From: an uncultured Kordiimonas sp. | GTDB lineage: Bacteria; Pseudomonadota; Alphaproteobacteria; Sphingomonadales; Kordiimonadaceae | Assembly: GCA_947492375.1 (NCBI GenBank) | Contig: CANLMI010000002.1 | Coordinates: forward strand, 683,529-747,528 | DNA length: 64,000 nt | Reading direction: 5' to 3' | Shown here: one piece after another, positions 7,464 to 16,069 of the stretch | Position numbering within the stretch: the stretch's first letter is position 1 | Layout: each line of letters begins with the position of its first letter | The notes under the pieces: generated by a model | What the model was told of the DNA's origin: nothing | The model's input: the letters and a program-made list of their open reading frames with translations, nothing else | The model's database searches: none | Program-made: the position numbers and the translations under genes

Positions 7464-8441
7464 TTACACTGATAAAATAATTTTACCCATATGGTTACTC
7501 GTTTCCATCAGAGCATGAGCTTTGTTCGCTTCAGCAAGCGGAAATACGCTATGAATTATCGGTTGCGATTTCCCCTCTTTCATCATTGGCAAAACATGCT
7601 TTTGCAACTTGTCAGCAATAGCGCCTTTAAATGTATTATCGCGCGCGCGTAGTGTGCTTCCGGTTAGCGTCAAACGCTTCAGCATGACTGGCAACATGTT
7701 AAACTCTACCTGCGGACCACTTAAAAAGGCAATCGATACATGCCTGCCATCAGGTGCGAGCAAATCAATATTTTTGGGAATATACGCGCAGCCAACCATA
7801 TCAAGCACAACATTCACACTTGCTTCGCCCTCTACCGCCTTGATTTCTTCAACAAAATCCTGAATACGATAATTGATCACAATATCCGCGCCTAGTTCTT
7901 CACAAAACCGTCGTTTTTCTTCATTGCCAACTGTTGTGATAACTTTAGCACCAATAGCCTTAGCAAGTTGAATTGCCGTTGCACCAATACCAGATGAACC
8001 GCCATGCACCAAAAGTGTTTCGCCATTTTCAAGCCCCGCACGATCAAACAGGTTTGACCAAACTGTAAAATATGTTTCAGGAATGCCAGCCGCCATTTCC
8101 ATCGACATACCACCCGGTACAGGCAACACGCATTTCTCATTGGCAGTGCAATACTCAGCGTACCCCCCCCCTGGGACCAAAGCACATACAGAATCACCAA
8201 TTTTAATGCCAGAGACATCTGATCCAATTTCTGCAACAATACCAGCTACTTCCAACCCTGGGATATCCGAGGCACCAGGTGGCGGCGGATACAGCCCTTT
8301 ACGCTGCACAACATCAGGGCGGTTAACGCCTGCCGCTTTCACTTCAATCAAAATTTCATCGCCTTTGGGAACAGGCTTACCGCGCTCACACAAGCGTAAA
8401 ACATCTGGCCCACCCGGCTCAATAATTTCAATGGCTTTCAC
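7464..8441 (-). CDS. NAD(P)H:quinone oxidoreductase, zinc-independent MDR family (PIG3-like)
   Basis: A 325-aa medium-chain reductase, probably NADPH-dependent and acting on quinones or enones. The N-terminal GroES-like domain has VNRPDVVQRKGLYPPPPG, the PIG3/TIGR02824 hallmark, and GLEVAGIV. The Rossmann domain carries LLVHGGSSGIGATAIQLAKAIGAKV. The zinc ligands of alcohol dehydrogenases are missing, as expected for this branch. The start is GTG with GGGAGG 8 nt upstream, a strong site. A run of nine C on the plus strand (8163-8171) encodes PGGG inside the gene and is a possible slippage or assembly-error point; the frame is intact as given. It is divergent from the DUF1192 gene. Confidence 0.92.
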   Translation of the reverse strand: MKAIEIIEPGGPDVLRLCERGKPVPKGDEILIEVKAAGVNRPDVVQRKGLYPPPPGASDIPGLEVAGIVAEIGSDVSGIKIGDSVCALVPGGGYAEYCTANEKCVLPVPGGMSMEMAAGIPETYFTVWSNLFDRAGLENGETLLVHGGSSGIGATAIQLAKAIGAKVITTVGNEEKRRFCEELGADIVINYRIQDFVEEIKAVEGEASVNVVLDMVGCAYIPKNIDLLAPDGRHVSIAFLSGPQVEFNMLPVMLKRLTLTGSTLRARDNTFKGAIADKLQKHVLPMMKEGKSQPIIHSVFPLAEANKAHALMETSNHMGKIILSV

Positions 8442-8567
8442 GGCACCAACCTCCCTTGATCAAAATAATATTTAGTATTCTGTTTACCTGCTTCTTAAAT
8501 TTCACTTTGTCTGGAACAAATCAGAAGGTCAATGTATGAATACAGAAGGTTTCAAGGGAGAATAAAA

Positions 8568-8762
8568 ATGGACGATGATGATCTTCCGATCAAAAAGGAT
8601 AGCCCACTAGCAGCTGTTTCAAAAGAAGACTTAAGCGAATGGAGCGCTTTCGAACTGGAAGCTCGTGTAACAATCTTAAAACAAGAGATCACACGTACGG
8701 AAGCTGAAATTAAATCCAAAGGCGCAAGCCGCGCAGCCGCCGAAGCCTTTTTCAAAAGCTAG
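8568..8762 (+). CDS. DUF1192 family small protein
   Basis: A 64-aa acidic protein: MDDDDLPIKKDSPLAAVSKE at the start, then LEARVTILKQEITRTEAEI and a KGASRAAAEAFFK tail. This is the DUF1192 pattern found in alphaproteobacteria, where the gene often lies beside a quinone oxidoreductase, as here. The function is unknown; the central half is a predicted coiled coil. The ATG at 8568 is preferred over the open frame's upstream start because AGGGAG lies 7 nt before it and the family begins with a run of Asp after Met. Confidence 0.88.
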   Translation: MDDDDLPIKKDSPLAAVSKEDLSEWSAFELEARVTILKQEITRTEAEIKSKGASRAAAEAFFKS

Positions 8763-8780
8763 TTCAATATATGTAGCAGA

Positions 8781-8816
8781 GCCCGACCTGCAGGATCTAA
8801 AATCCGCACATCGGGC
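8781..8816. other. Nested hairpin downstream of the DUF1192 gene
   Basis: Outer arms GCCCGA (8781-8786) and TCGGGC (8811-8816) enclose an inner stem GGAT/ATCC (8793-8796, 8802-8805). No T-run follows on either strand, so it is not a classical terminator. It may be a structured 3' end shared by the DUF1192 gene and the convergent hsp20. Confidence 0.4.
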
Positions 8817-8866
8817 CTGCCTTCCAGCGAGGAAAGGGAGGGAAGAAAAATAAAGCTATTCAAAAA

Positions 8867-9343
8867 TTACGCTGCTTCGATCTCAAGCTTTGTAGTATCC
8901 TGATCAATCGTTTTTGCGGATGCAGCCTTTGTAATCTTGATATTACGTGGCTTTTTATGATCTGGAATAATGCGCTTAAGCTCAATTTCGAGCAATCCAT
9001 TTACAAGGCTGGCATCACCGACATGGATTGTATCCGCTAACTCAAACCGGCGTTCAAATGCGCGCTTTGCAATACCTTGATGCAAGAATTTCCTCTCAAC
9101 GCCATTATCTTTGGCCTTGGCGGAGATATAAAGCGTGCCTTCCTGAACCGTGATCGTCACTTCATCTTCAGCAAATCCGGCAACAGCCATAGTGATTCGG
9201 TAATCATCATCGTCTAGCTTTTCGATATTATACGGCGGATATGCAGACGGCGTATCAGCATTCAAGGCAGAATCAACTAAACGATTAAGGTGGTCAAAAC
9301 CAACAGTGCTGCGAAGTAGTGGGGAAAGGTCAAAAGTTCTCAT
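8867..9343 (-). CDS. Small heat-shock protein, Hsp20/alpha-crystallin family
   Basis: A 158-aa IbpA-like holdase chaperone that keeps unfolding proteins soluble during heat stress. The N-terminal MRTFDLSPLLRSTVGFDHLN is that of class A bacterial Hsp20s. YPPYNIEKLDDDDYRITMAVAGF opens the crystallin domain, and GIAKRAFERRFELADTIHV and LVNGLLEIEL close it (IxI/V-like C-terminal contact region: RNIKI). The ATG at 9343 is chosen because GGAGGA is 6 nt upstream and the family begins MRTFDL; the open frame extends 13 residues further without support. The ribosome site sits in a hairpin of a ROSE-like leader (next entry), which predicts heat-induced translation. Confidence 0.94.
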   Translation of the reverse strand: MRTFDLSPLLRSTVGFDHLNRLVDSALNADTPSAYPPYNIEKLDDDDYRITMAVAGFAEDEVTITVQEGTLYISAKAKDNGVERKFLHQGIAKRAFERRFELADTIHVGDASLVNGLLEIELKRIIPDHKKPRNIKITKAASAKTIDQDTTKLEIEAA

Positions 9344-9347
9344 AATG

Positions 9348-9455
9348 CGTCCTCCTTCAGAAGCGACAATTTGGGCCTGCAATCAATGCCAGGCTGTTAA
9401 ATCAATAGTCTAATCAGTCGGCCCCGCTTAGCGGCAACCGATACTATTGATTTAA
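9348..9455 (-). promoter_or_regulatory. ROSE-like RNA thermometer in the hsp20 leader
   Basis: Reading the minus strand, three stem-loops precede the start codon. The first has 13-bp perfect arms (9443-9455 with 9397-9409) enclosing a small GC hairpin. The second is GCCTG/CAGGC (9375-9394). The third, at 9368-9348, pairs TGTC-(G)-CTTC with GGAGGACG: eight pairs with a single bulged G around a TGAA loop, burying the ribosome site. The anti-Shine-Dalgarno strand contains TCGCT, which fits the UYGCU signature of ROSE thermometers of alphaproteobacterial small heat-shock genes. Pairing was checked by eye; folding energy was not computed. Confidence 0.75.
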
Positions 9456-9480
9456 GAAGCAGGAATAACTTTTCAAGAGA

Positions 9481-9514
9481 TAAAAATAAAAAAGCACTCC
9501 AGAATAGAGTGCTT
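9481..9514 (-). terminator. Intrinsic terminator of rpmE
   Basis: An 8-bp stem AAGCACTC/GAGTGCTT (9492-9499 and 9507-9514). On the minus strand it is followed by a T-rich run (TTTATTTTTA), directly downstream of rpmE. Confidence 0.8.
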
Positions 9515-9556
9515 CTTAATACTTAGATACAGAAAACAATTGTTTTCTCAATATCA

Positions 9557-9784
9557 TTATTTCTTAAGTGAAAGGCCACCACTGAAACGTTTCTTAAAGC
9601 GAGCAACTTGACCGCCTTCTAGAACAGCACGTGCACCACCTGTCCAAGCAGGGTGTGACTTAGGATCAATTTCAAGTGTCATTGTGTCACCTTCCGAGCC
9701 CCAAGTTGACTTAGTCTCAAAAGTTGTCCCGTCAGTCATAACCACTTTAATAGTGTGGTAATCGGGATGAATATCTTGCTTCAT
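9557..9784 (-). CDS. rpmE: 50S ribosomal protein L31
   Basis: A 75-aa ribosomal protein of the large subunit. [19 protein letters not shown] and the later [12 protein letters not shown] are family signatures. No cysteines are present, so this is the zinc-free (C-minus) form usual in alphaproteobacteria. The ATG at 9784 is chosen: GGAG lies about 8 nt upstream and the protein then begins like other L31s, whereas the longer frame adds 15 unrelated residues. The hairpin terminator at 9481-9514 follows. The gene is divergent from the ABC exporter. Confidence 0.96.
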   Translation of the reverse strand: MKQDIHPDYHTIKVVMTDGTTFETKSTWGSEGDTMTLEIDPKSHPAWTGGARAVLEGGQVARFKKRFSGGLSLKK

Positions 9785-10012
9785 GGTCTTATCTCCAAAA
9801 ACGAGCCGCTCGTATAGGGTAAAATCCAAAGCAATGCAAGCAAGATTCTAAAGTTTTTCACAAACTGATCACGTTTAACGTGTCAAATATACCCGAAGCA
9901 GGCTTATTCGAAAATTTTATTCAGACTATTCGGTTCATTTCATTGGAAAGATAAACCGTGGGCGCTATATGTATGACAGAATCACTATCCAACATGAAAG
10001 AGGCCAATTCTT

Positions 10013-11791
10013 ATGTCAGATTCTGCAACCAAAAGCGAATTTGATCCCCCAAAGGGCAAACTGAAGAACCTGAGAACGCTCTGGTCTTTCATGCTACTTT
10101 ATAAAACCCAGATTATTCTGGCCTCTTTTTTCCTCGTAATAGCTGCGGGTACCGTCTTAGCTATTCCTTCTGCACTCGAAGGAATTGTCGATAGTTTTAC
10201 AGATAGTACCTCCAAGTCGATCAAAGACTATTTAGGTCTGCTTGTCGGAACAGTAATCGTCATGGCGCTGGCAACTGCCTTTCGGTTTTATTTTATAACA
10301 TGGCTAGGCGAAAGGGTCGTCGCCGATATTCGAAAAGCAGTTTACGAGCGTTTGATTACGCTTTCACCAGAATTTTTCGAGGTAAACCGACCCGGAGAGA
10401 TTGTATCCAGATTAACGGCAGATACAACTCTTGTTCAAAGCATCGTCGGTTCAAGCGTTTCTATTTGGGCGCGCAACATGTTGATAGCAATTGCTGGTAC
10501 AATTTGGCTGTTCATCATGTCACCTAAACTGATGGGGCTTATTTCAATTGTAATACCTCTTATAATTGGCATCATTGTCATTGTTGGCAGGCGTGTACGA
10601 GCCCTTTCGCGCACCAGCCAAGATAAAGTAGCCGATGTTGGTGCACAAGCTGCCGAGTCGCTTTCCGCTCTCAACATTGTACAAGCCTTCACACAAGAAG
10701 ACACCGAAGCCCAAAGATTTGGTGATAGAGTTGATGATGCATTTTTCGCTGCCCGACTTCGTATTCGTGTTCGTGCTTTTTTAACAGCAACAATCATCTT
10801 CCTTGTTTTCGGCGCAATTGCTCTCGTCATCTATCAGGGTTTTCAAGATGTAAGTGCAGGTGTGATGACAAGTGGTGAAATGACCGCCTTTATCTTCCGC
10901 GCTGTTCTTGTTGCCGGCGCTTTTGGCGCCCTTTCAGAAGTCTATAGCGAGCTACAGCGTGCAGCCGGTGCAGCAGGTAGGCTTGCAGAACTCCTGAATG
11001 CCGAATCAGCCATTGAAACACCGACAAACCCTGTATCGATCTCAAATAACATTAAAGGCCACATCATATTTGATAATGTGAATTTCGCCTATCCATCAAA
11101 ACAGAACGAACAAGCGCTTAAGGGTTTTTCATTAGATATCAAGCCTGGTGAAACAGTTGCACTCGTAGGCCCCAGCGGTGCTGGCAAATCAACAGTGCTC
11201 CAACTTTTGCTTCGCTTTTACGATCCTCAGTCCGGTCATGTTTCCATTGATGGCACCGACATCGCAGAAACCGATCCTACCGATTTTCGCGAACACTTGG
11301 CCTTAGTCCCTCAAGAAACAATTGTGTTTGCAGACACTGTGGCCAACAACATTCGCTATGGACGACAATCAGCGAGCGATGATGAAGTTCTAAAAGCAGC
11401 AGAAGCAGCAGCAGCGCGCGAATTTATTGAACGCACTGACGATGGTTTCGATACATTCCTCGGCGAACGTGGCACACGCCTCTCTGGCGGACAGCGTCAG
11501 CGCATAGCGATCGCACGGGCTATCCTGCGCAACTCTCCTATACTTCTTCTTGATGAAGCGACCAGCGCACTTGACGCCGAATCTGAATTGAAGGTTCAAA
11601 CCGCGCTTGATAATTTAATGGAAGGAAAAACAACACTGGTAATCGCACATCGCCTTGCCACTGTCAAAAAGGCCGATAGAATTATTGTCATGGATGAAGG
11701 TAAAATCGTGGCCGAAGGTACTCATGACGAGCTTGCGTCCAAGGACGGTCTTTATAAACGCCTAGCCGATCTTCAATTTGGCAGTAACTAG
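10013..11791 (+). CDS. MsbA-like ABC exporter (fused membrane and ATPase domains)
   Basis: A 592-aa half-transporter that should work as a homodimer in the inner membrane. Residues ~25-330 hold six membrane helices of the type 1 exporter fold; the rest is the ATPase. Walker A GPSGAGKS is at 386-393, the signature LSGGQRQRIAIARA and Walker B ILLLDEATSALD follow, and the switch histidine lies in LVIAHRLATV. Such proteins export lipids, drugs or peptides; the substrate cannot be read from sequence. No adaptor or outer-membrane partner is adjacent, and the gene appears monocistronic, so a lipid-flippase role (as for MsbA) is possible but unproven. Confidence 0.9.
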   Translation: MSDSATKSEFDPPKGKLKNLRTLWSFMLLYKTQIILASFFLVIAAGTVLAIPSALEGIVDSFTDSTSKSIKDYLGLLVGTVIVMALATAFRFYFITWLGERVVADIRKAVYERLITLSPEFFEVNRPGEIVSRLTADTTLVQSIVGSSVSIWARNMLIAIAGTIWLFIMSPKLMGLISIVIPLIIGIIVIVGRRVRALSRTSQDKVADVGAQAAESLSALNIVQAFTQEDTEAQRFGDRVDDAFFAARLRIRVRAFLTATIIFLVFGAIALVIYQGFQDVSAGVMTSGEMTAFIFRAVLVAGAFGALSEVYSELQRAAGAAGRLAELLNAESAIETPTNPVSISNNIKGHIIFDNVNFAYPSKQNEQALKGFSLDIKPGETVALVGPSGAGKSTVLQLLLRFYDPQSGHVSIDGTDIAETDPTDFREHLALVPQETIVFADTVANNIRYGRQSASDDEVLKAAEAAAAREFIERTDDGFDTFLGERGTRLSGGQRQRIAIARAILRNSPILLLDEATSALDAESELKVQTALDNLMEGKTTLVIAHRLATVKKADRIIVMDEGKIVAEGTHDELASKDGLYKRLADLQFGSN

Positions 11792-12039
11792 AAGCATTTT
11801 TTAGCTTTAGACTTAACAACAGCAGGCAAAATCTTTGAAACTTTAACATTGACGCTTTTGAATTTATCTTCCGGTATTAGCTTTCTAACCAACAAAGATA
11901 TAATAGGTTTGGGCGCCCAACGAATATCTGGTAAGGCCTTTATATTTTCCAGTGTTAATCGCCTTTGAAGATCAACAAGGCCATCAGCATGGACTTTATG
12001 ATTTAACAGAAGATAAATACAGTTATTGGCAGAGCTAGG
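11788..12039 (-). pseudogene. Start-less open frame downstream of the OmpA-like gene, possible gene remnant
   Basis: On the minus strand 83 codons are open between a TAG (12042-12040) and a TAG at 11790-11788, reading NNCIYLLLNHKVHADGLV, then LENIKALPDIRWAPKP and ending VVKSKAKKCF. The composition looks like real protein (LQRRLTLENIKALPDIRW), but there is no ATG, GTG or well-placed TTG near the upstream end. It could be the 3' remnant of a larger gene or a coincidental frame. I do not recognise a family. Its stop overlaps the end of the ABC exporter on the other strand. Confidence 0.3.
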
Positions 12040-12073
12040 CTAACGACTTCATAATTATCTATCCCAATCATTA

Positions 12074-13168
12074 TCAACGCTGTGTTAAACGCATTTCAAT
12101 GCGGCGATTACGCGAGTACGCAAAGATATTATCCCCAGGATCGATGGGCTGAAATTCACCAAAACCCGTTGCTGCAAGACGCTCAGCCGGCACACCAACA
12201 GAAACGAGAAACTCTACAACAGAAATGGCACGCGCAGACGACAATTCCCAATTGTTTTGAAACCTTGACGTTGCAATTGGGCGCTTATCAGTATGCCCAT
12301 CTATACGCAAAATCCAATCTAGCTCTGCGGGTATTTCTGATGATATAGCAATCAATGTTTCTGCAAATTTCCTTAGCTCAGCTCGCCCTTCTGGGCCAAG
12401 GTCAGCGCTTGCACTAGAAAATAATAATTCTGACGCAAAAACAAATCGATCACCCTCAATTCTAATTTCTGACCGCTTAGATAATACCTCTTTCAATCGG
12501 CCAAAAAACTCAGAGCGATACCCCACCAATTCCTCGACCTTGCTTGCTAAAGCTCTATTGAGGCGCCTGCCCAGATCAACAATAACTGCCTGATTTCGCT
12601 TATCGCGTTCATCGCTGGCATCAAGGGCTGCTTCAAGACGTGCCAATTGCTCTTGTAATGCCGTAATATTCTGCTGAAGACGTGACACTTCCGCCTGTGC
12701 ACGCTCAGAAATTGTACGCTCGCTAGCCAGTGCCTCTTCAGATATTTTATATTTTTCCGCTAAACCCTTAGCTTGTGCTTCAAAACCACTGCTAGCTGTA
12801 CTTAACTCCTGTAACCTAGCATCAGAAACTTGCAGTGCAGCACGTAACTCGCCCAACTCTTTACTCAACGCATCCCTGTCACTGTTCGCAGCCGTCAGTG
12901 ACGTAGAAAGCTGTGTCACACTATCACGCAGCGATTTATTTGCCTGTTTTTCAAGTTGTAGAAGGCTGCCCAGTTCCGCAACCTGCCCTCGTAATTCTGC
13001 CAAGGCCTGTTCACGCCCAGAAAGCGCTTGCCCTAAAAAAAACTGAGCCAACACAAACATGGAAAGTAAAAAGATGATAACCAGCAAAAGACTTGAAAGC
13101 GCATCAACAAAACCAGGCCAACTATTGTCCGAGCCACTACTGCCAATTCGCCTACGTGCACCAATCAT
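12074..13168 (-). CDS. OmpA/MotB-like envelope protein with long coiled coil
   Basis: A 364-aa inner-membrane-anchored protein. A short cytoplasmic tail precedes one membrane helix (about residues 23-48, FVDALSSLLLVIIFLLSMFV). A periplasmic coiled coil of roughly 160 residues follows, rich in Glu, Gln and Leu, and then a C-terminal OmpA/MotB peptidoglycan-binding domain with LRIDGHTDKRPI, WELSSARAISVVEFL and ATGFGEFQPI. The start overlaps the stop of the MotA-like gene by 4 nt (ATGA), so the products almost surely form one complex. The Asp in the membrane segment (FVDALSS) is where MotB carries its proton-binding residue, which suggests an ion-driven stator-like unit. No flagellar genes are near. 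Confidence 0.85.
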   Translation of the reverse strand: MIGARRRIGSSGSDNSWPGFVDALSSLLLVIIFLLSMFVLAQFFLGQALSGREQALAELRGQVAELGSLLQLEKQANKSLRDSVTQLSTSLTAANSDRDALSKELGELRAALQVSDARLQELSTASSGFEAQAKGLAEKYKISEEALASERTISERAQAEVSRLQQNITALQEQLARLEAALDASDERDKRNQAVIVDLGRRLNRALASKVEELVGYRSEFFGRLKEVLSKRSEIRIEGDRFVFASELLFSSASADLGPEGRAELRKFAETLIAISSEIPAELDWILRIDGHTDKRPIATSRFQNNWELSSARAISVVEFLVSVGVPAERLAATGFGEFQPIDPGDNIFAYSRNRRIEMRLTQR

Positions 13169-14394
13169 TCGTTAAATTCCCGGTTAATATCATCCTTAAC
13201 GACTGATATATCCGGTTTATTGGGGGACCCTGCGGGGCCAGACTGACTATCAAGTCCAGCAGCTATTGTACGCGCCAATAACTTAATTTCTGCCCGCAAT
13301 TCTTCCGCCAACATGTCAGATTGCCTACCCTGTTCCTCAATCAAGCGTTTAATGCCAACATCAAGGTTTCGGATATGATTTTTACTGGCATCATCCAGCA
13401 CAGGTGTTTGCGAAACCTGATCACGGCTACTTCCCTCTGCGAGCTTTTCAATCGCACCTGCCAGTGCACGCGTACCAGCATCAGCCCGCTGGATATTTTC
13501 CGTTATAGCAATTTCTTGACCACCCAGTTTATCAGATAACCCTGCGAGCGACTCCGCAATTGAAGTCATTGTTTCCTGCAATTGATATCGTTCACCTTCG
13601 CCTTGTTTGAGGGTTCGTTGCAAACGATCAATACCATCAGCCGTTTGCTCCATTAACGCAGTCATATAAGCACTTGGGCTTGACATACCATCTGCTTCCC
13701 CTCGCGACAGCTTGGTTACAGACGCTAACCAATCCTCAACTTCATTATAAAAACGCGTCTGAGCCTGACTCGCCTGCAAATCCAGGAATCCAAGTATCAA
13801 ACTACCTGCAAGGCCAAAAAGCGAGCTAGAAAACGCCGTCCCCATACCAGCGAGAGGCGCCTCCAAACCAGCTTTCAATTCATCAAACATTAAAGCAGCA
13901 TCAGAGCCATCCACTGTAAGGCCGTCGATAGTGCTACCAATAGCACCGATCGTCCCAAGAAGACCCCAGAAAGTCCCAAGAAGCCCCATAAAGATAAGAA
14001 GCCCAGTAAAGTACCTGCTGATTTCCCGACTTTCTTCCAGCCTCGAGACGATACCATCCAGAACCGAGCGCATCGAAAGTGCGCTAAGGCGCATACCGCC
14101 TTCTTCCTGTTCAGAAAGCAACGCAGCAGCAGGGGCCATCAATTTGGGATTAGTGGAGCGCGTACCAATTTCATGGCGTTTAAAAGCTTTGATCCATTCA
14201 ATTTCTGGGCTCAGGTCAAAAACTCGACGATACGCAAAACCAATGCCGATTAAGAGCACTAATGCTATAGCGCCGTTCAATGCTATATTCGCAAGGAAAG
14301 CCGTCGCCAACATATCCTTCAAAGCCACACCAATTGCGATAACAGCCAATAGGAACAGGCTCATCCGAATGATAAACTTTCGTGGTTTTTGCAT
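13165..14394 (-). CDS. MotA/TolQ/ExbB-like proton-channel family protein
   Basis: A 409-aa inner-membrane protein. The N-terminus has two hydrophobic segments (about 10-55), and the conserved MotA_ExbB region carries GLLIFMGLLGTFWGLLGTIGAIGS and PLAGMGTAFSSSLFGLAGSLILGFLDLQ. The last ~150 residues are hydrophilic and helical. The ATG at 14394 is preferred to the GTG at 14400: AGAGG is 7 nt before the ATG but only 1 nt before the GTG. Together with the overlapping OmpA-like gene it probably makes a proton-driven complex spanning the periplasm. TolQ-R or ExbB-D pairs have a short second subunit; here the second is a 364-aa peptidoglycan binder, so the pair is closer to MotAB in design. It is not the Zorya defence system, since the zorC/D/E genes are absent. 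Confidence 0.85.
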   Translation of the reverse strand: MQKPRKFIIRMSLFLLAVIAIGVALKDMLATAFLANIALNGAIALVLLIGIGFAYRRVFDLSPEIEWIKAFKRHEIGTRSTNPKLMAPAAALLSEQEEGGMRLSALSMRSVLDGIVSRLEESREISRYFTGLLIFMGLLGTFWGLLGTIGAIGSTIDGLTVDGSDAALMFDELKAGLEAPLAGMGTAFSSSLFGLAGSLILGFLDLQASQAQTRFYNEVEDWLASVTKLSRGEADGMSSPSAYMTALMEQTADGIDRLQRTLKQGEGERYQLQETMTSIAESLAGLSDKLGGQEIAITENIQRADAGTRALAGAIEKLAEGSSRDQVSQTPVLDDASKNHIRNLDVGIKRLIEEQGRQSDMLAEELRAEIKLLARTIAAGLDSQSGPAGSPNKPDISVVKDDINREFNE

Positions 14395-14610
14395 CAGCAC
14401 ACCTCTCTTTGACGCTTTAGCGTAGAGACTATTCTATAGTATTCAGGATCAATGTTTCAGCAGTTTAAAGGCAAAATTATGACTAAAAAAATCGCATAGA
14501 GCGTTAGTTAGACTTCACTTCGCCTGCTAAAAGCAATATCGAACACATTGCTTTAAAAACACAAGCAAGGCCAACAATTATACTTATCAGCCTTGCCATT
14601 TTTTCTGTGT

Positions 14611-15918
14611 TTATTGGTTTTTATGGACTGTTCCAGCTTTCATAACAAAATCGACATCCAAAAGCTCTGCGATATTATCAAGCGGATTACCATTAACAGC
14701 AATAATATCCGCATGCTTACCTGATTCGATTGTTCCCAAACTATCACTCATATCAGCAAGCTCAGCAGCAACAACGGTTGCTGCCTTAATAATATCCATT
14801 TCACTCATACCAGCCTGTTTCATCAAAACAGCTTCTTGTGCATTAGTTCCGTGCTGCGAAACGCCGCTATCAGTACCATAGGCGATCTTTACGCCGCCTT
14901 TATAAGCGCGGCCAAAATTTTCAACCAGATCTGCACCAACTCTCAATGCTTTGTCCCGGATCGCAGGTGAGCTTATTGTTCCAGCCTTAGCCATTTGAAC
15001 AACCGTGTCACCCGCCAATAATGTCGGCACCAAAAAGGCATCATTTTGTTTAAACAGTTTTATAGATTCTTTATCTGCATACGTACCATGCTCAATACTA
15101 TCAACCCCCGCACGTAAAGCGGCGTTAATACCACCTGCCGAATGGGCGTGTGCCGCAACACGGCGGCCAAGGCCATGCGCTGTATCCATAATTGCCTTCA
15201 TCTCGCTATCGGTCATTTGCTGGTCGGTTCCCGTGGTTGTGTCCGACAGCACACCACCCGTTGCGGTAATTTTGATCACATCTGCGCCGTACTTAACCGC
15301 TTCACGAACCGCGCGAAGGCAATTATCAGCGCCGTCGCAAATAGTACTTGATGTATATTTCTCCAAGAGGTCATGGCGCATACCATCAATGTCGCCGTGC
15401 CCGCCTGTTGCTGCAACCATTCGCCCTGCAATAACTCTGGGGCCAGCAATCCATCCCTTTTCCACACCGTCACGCAGAGCGTTTATATGGGTGTATTCAT
15501 TTCCCATATCACGGACTGTCGTAAAACCAGCCATCAAAGTTTTGTTCGCAAAATATACACTCTGCATACCAATATCAGCAGCAGATAAGCGTAATTTTTC
15601 GCTATCGTTTCCAGGGCCAAGTTCCATCTGAATGTGAACATGCATATCCATCAAACCAGGCATAACAAAGCTATTTTTCAGATCGACAAATTTAATGTCA
15701 TTACCGAATTCGCTTGGTGCGATATAACCGTCTCTGACTTCCTTAATACGTCCATCGACAATAATAACGGTCTGCTGTTTTTTTGCTGCCTCACCCGGTA
15801 CAGCTAATAATTTACCAGCATGAATAACCTTTGTATCTGCATTGGCTACACCCTGTAATCCTGCAATAGATGTTGCCGCAAGCAACGCACCCATTAATGA
15901 TTGTTTCAACTTACCCAT
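14611..15918 (-). CDS. Secreted amidohydrolase (imidazolonepropionase-like/Xaa-Pro dipeptidase subgroup)
   Basis: A 435-aa metal-dependent hydrolase with an N-terminal Sec signal peptide (cleavage likely after ANA, residue 27), so periplasmic or outer-surface. The metal-site motifs are in order: MDMHVHIQ (first His-x-His), a central VIKITATGG carrying the probable carboxylated lysine, AAHAHS, SIEHGTY and the acid YGTDSG. This organisation is seen in secreted dipeptidases and cyclic-amide hydrolases; exact substrate unknown. It is monocistronic. GGGGAAG precedes the ATG closely. Confidence 0.85.
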   Translation of the reverse strand: MGKLKQSLMGALLAATSIAGLQGVANADTKVIHAGKLLAVPGEAAKKQQTVIIVDGRIKEVRDGYIAPSEFGNDIKFVDLKNSFVMPGLMDMHVHIQMELGPGNDSEKLRLSAADIGMQSVYFANKTLMAGFTTVRDMGNEYTHINALRDGVEKGWIAGPRVIAGRMVAATGGHGDIDGMRHDLLEKYTSSTICDGADNCLRAVREAVKYGADVIKITATGGVLSDTTTGTDQQMTDSEMKAIMDTAHGLGRRVAAHAHSAGGINAALRAGVDSIEHGTYADKESIKLFKQNDAFLVPTLLAGDTVVQMAKAGTISSPAIRDKALRVGADLVENFGRAYKGGVKIAYGTDSGVSQHGTNAQEAVLMKQAGMSEMDIIKAATVVAAELADMSDSLGTIESGKHADIIAVNGNPLDNIAELLDVDFVMKAGTVHKNQ

Positions 15919-16069
15919 AACTTCCCCTATTTCTTAGAATGACATATTCAGAGTGTGCAACGAAATCACGAAAGCCGTCAACAAAAGACAGAGCTTGCCA
16001 ATCCAGCACAGGTAGCCTTATCGTGTAATGACATTGATTAATTTATATGACTACCGAAAGATGAACACA

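Noticed and set aside
12074-14394. Zorya anti-phage system (ZorA/ZorB-like pair)
   Set aside because: Only the MotA-like and OmpA-like genes are present. No zorC/zorD or zorE-type effector is adjacent, and the flanking genes are an ABC exporter and an amidohydrolase.
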